Below are positions 4,053-5,215 of a DNA stretch of 5,215 bases, in pieces. Both the position numbers and the translations under genes were made by a program. Position 1 is the stretch's first letter. Every line of letters begins with the position of its first letter. Location of the stretch: positions 1 to 5,215 of the forward strand of contig CANHGA010000156.1 in assembly GCA_947460085.1 (NCBI GenBank), given 5' to 3'. The notes under the pieces were generated by a model. That model made no database searches and was not told the origin of the DNA. It saw only the letters and a program-made list of their open reading frames with translations. Source of the DNA: Synechococcaceae cyanobacterium. Its GTDB lineage: Bacteria > Cyanobacteriota > Cyanobacteriia > PCC-6307 > Cyanobiaceae.

Positions 4053-5215
4053 ATGCGGGTGATCAGCCGGCTCCTCGTCGCCATCGGATTAGCGCCAATT
4101 GGCCTCGCACCAATCGGCCTCGCACCAATTTTGCTTGGTCCCTTAGCAGGCGCGCCAAGCCTTGCCCAGGCCCTCGCTCCCGTGATCGGCCCGAATCCGG
4201 AGGGCAAGGCGATTGATCCAGGCACGGCCAGGCTGCAGCGCAGCTGGAACCAGCTCGATGCCCAGCTCAAGGCCCTCGATGCCCTGATCCCCCCCGATCG
4301 GGAAGCCGCCCCAAAGGTCCAGAACGCAACACCCCGCCTGCCGGCTTCCCTGCTCCAGCCCAACGCAGCTCCCCAGGGTGCACTCTCCACCGGCCAGGCC
4401 AATCCAGCTCCCCCCTTAAGCCTGCCCACCCCGATCCAGCTCAAGGGTGGCGGCCTGGTGCAAGGTCTCAGCCTGGAGCAATCCCTCGGCCTGGCCTTTG
4501 CCAACAGCGCCAGCCTCCAGGCCCAGCGGGAGGAGGTGGCTGCCAGCCTCGCCCTTCTCCAGGCCCAACTCGGCACCTACTGGCCCCGGATTAGTGCCTT
4601 TGCCAATGGCAGCTATGGCCAGGAGGGCGCCACTACCACCGCCAACCAGGCCAATAACAATCTCGGCTTTGGTCCGCTGTTTAACCCAGCGCCCAATGGC
4701 ATTCAGGGATCAGGCGGGGGGGCAGGGGGAACGCCCATTGCCGGCCCCTTCTATGTGCCATCCGGGGGCAGCGCTGGTGCTCTGACAGGCACCAGCAGTT
4801 TTAGTGCTGGACTGTCCCTGGACTACGCCCTGGTGGATTTTGCCCGCACCCCCAGGATCAAATCAGCCCGAGCCCAATTGGCCAATGCCCGCAACACCTA
4901 TGCCAATGAGGTGCGCAAGCTCCAACTGCAGGTGAGCGAGGCCTACTACCAACTGCAGCAGGCTGACCAGCTGGTAAGGATTCAGGATGCCAATGTGCGC
5001 AGCGATCTGGTGATCCTGCAGGACACCTTGGATCTCAAACAGGCGGGCCTGGTGCCCAGGCTGGATGTGCTGCGCCGGCGCTCCATCGAAGCCAGCAACC
5101 AAGAAAATCTGATCCAAGCCCTGGCGGATCGGGCCGTGGCCCGCAGACGCCTGGCCGTGGTGCTCAACCTGCCCCCCGACATCAACCCCAGCGCCAGCGA
5201 TCCGATTGCCCTGCA
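4053..5215 (+). CDS. TolC-family outer-membrane efflux channel, 3' truncated by window (387 residues seen)
   Basis: TolC-family proteins form trimeric channels through the outer membrane and periplasm for type I secretion and multidrug efflux. From ATG 4053 the product starts MRVISRLLVAIG, a basic n-region and long hydrophobic core, with a likely signal-peptidase site after SLAQA (residue 40). Residues 41-135 form a Pro/Ala-rich extension. The first outer-membrane efflux repeat begins at about 139 (LSLEQSLGLAFANSASLQAQ), with the coiled-coil helix EEVAASLALLQAQLG and then TYWPRISAFANGSYGQ. A Gly/Asn-rich segment (about 194-248) probably sits in the barrel or outer loop. AGLSLDYALVDFARTPRIKSA follows, then long helices through QLQVSEAYYQLQQADQLV, with AGLVPRLDVLRRRS near residue 335. 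The frame is open to the window edge; about 100-150 residues are missing. In-frame ATGs at 4011 and 3984 are alternatives, the latter overlapping the FUSC stop by eight bases. I chose 4053 for its compact signal peptide and AGGA at 4046-4049. It follows the FUSC pair, presumably as their exit duct. Confidence 0.88.
   Translation, partial: MRVISRLLVAIGLAPIGLAPIGLAPILLGPLAGAPSLAQALAPVIGPNPEGKAIDPGTARLQRSWNQLDAQLKALDALIPPDREAAPKVQNATPRLPASLLQPNAAPQGALSTGQANPAPPLSLPTPIQLKGGGLVQGLSLEQSLGLAFANSASLQAQREEVAASLALLQAQLGTYWPRISAFANGSYGQEGATTTANQANNNLGFGPLFNPAPNGIQGSGGGAGGTPIAGPFYVPSGGSAGALTGTSSFSAGLSLDYALVDFARTPRIKSARAQLANARNTYANEVRKLQLQVSEAYYQLQQADQLVRIQDANVRSDLVILQDTLDLKQAGLVPRLDVLRRRSIEASNQENLIQALADRAVARRRLAVVLNLPPDINPSASDPIAL
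4086..4130 (+). repeat. Three 15-base tandem units coding GLAPI in the TolC signal peptide
   Basis: Unit one is GGATTAGCGCCAATT (4086-4100), unit two GGCCTCGCACCAATC (4101-4115) and unit three GGCCTCGCACCAATT (4116-4130). Units two and three differ at one silent base, pointing to a recent in-frame duplication; unit one encodes the same five residues with other codons. The product is three successive GLAPI pentapeptides forming most of the hydrophobic core of the signal peptide. Confidence 0.85.
4706..4729 (+). other. G-rich tract fitting a four-run G-quadruplex pattern inside tolC-like gene
   Basis: Runs GGG (4706-4708), a seven-G tract (4716-4722) and a five-G tract (4725-4729) satisfy the simple pattern of four G3 runs with loops of 7, 1 and 2 bases. 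It codes for SGGGAGG in the presumed barrel or loop segment of the TolC-like protein. The seven-G homopolymer is also a potential slippage site. In a high-GC gene encoding glycines this may be incidental. Confidence 0.4.

Noticed and set aside
4086..4130. Possible CRISPR-like or other spaced repeat array
   Set aside because: The units are directly adjacent, 15 bases long and in frame within a signal peptide, with no spacers. It is a coding tandem repeat.
3977..4576. Minus-strand open frame of 199 codons opposite the start of the TolC-like gene
   Set aside because: It is full of Trp/Arg/Ser/Ala with no motif. Its own repeat (IGARP units) is only the reverse reading of the GLAPI tandem repeat on the plus strand.

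Overview
The window reads as high-GC cyanobacterial chromosome. The best guess is a freshwater or coastal picocyanobacterium of the Synechococcus/Cyanobium type. This is inferred from the protein families, from the compact layout with overlapping or very short gene junctions, and from the scarcity of clear Shine-Dalgarno sites. No marker gene fixes the species.

Bases 1-303 hold the broken remains of an ABC exporter of the fused membrane/ATPase type. A piece of the membrane domain (frame 2) runs into the extreme C-terminus of the ATPase domain (frame 1). Roughly the middle 1 kb of a normal gene is missing and the reading frame is shifted. A possible 36-residue small ORF (300-410) starts on a TTG overlapping the ABC stop codon. 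It is followed by a gene for a LytR-CpsA-Psr (LCP) envelope protein (421-1338, +). This gene converges on a short MgtC/SapB-type membrane protein gene (1335-1889, -), and the two genes share a CTAG palindrome that supplies both stop codons.

Divergent from the MgtC-like gene, after only 30 bases, begins a three-gene rightward block: two half-size FUSC-type membrane proteins (1920-2900 and 2891-3991) and a TolC-family outer-membrane channel. The TolC gene starts at about 4053 and is cut off by the window end. The tight spacing suggests one operon. The pair of FUSC proteins together matches the length and two-domain plan of a single AaeB-type exporter. The block can therefore be read as a split aromatic-acid-type exporter with its own outer-membrane exit duct; no membrane-fusion protein is seen inside the window.

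Two genes carry a run of three 15-base, pentapeptide-coding tandem units: the C-terminal tail of the MgtC-like protein, and the hydrophobic core of the TolC signal peptide. No RNA genes, CRISPR arrays, insertion sequences or convincing terminators were seen. There is no gene-free stretch over 300 bases.
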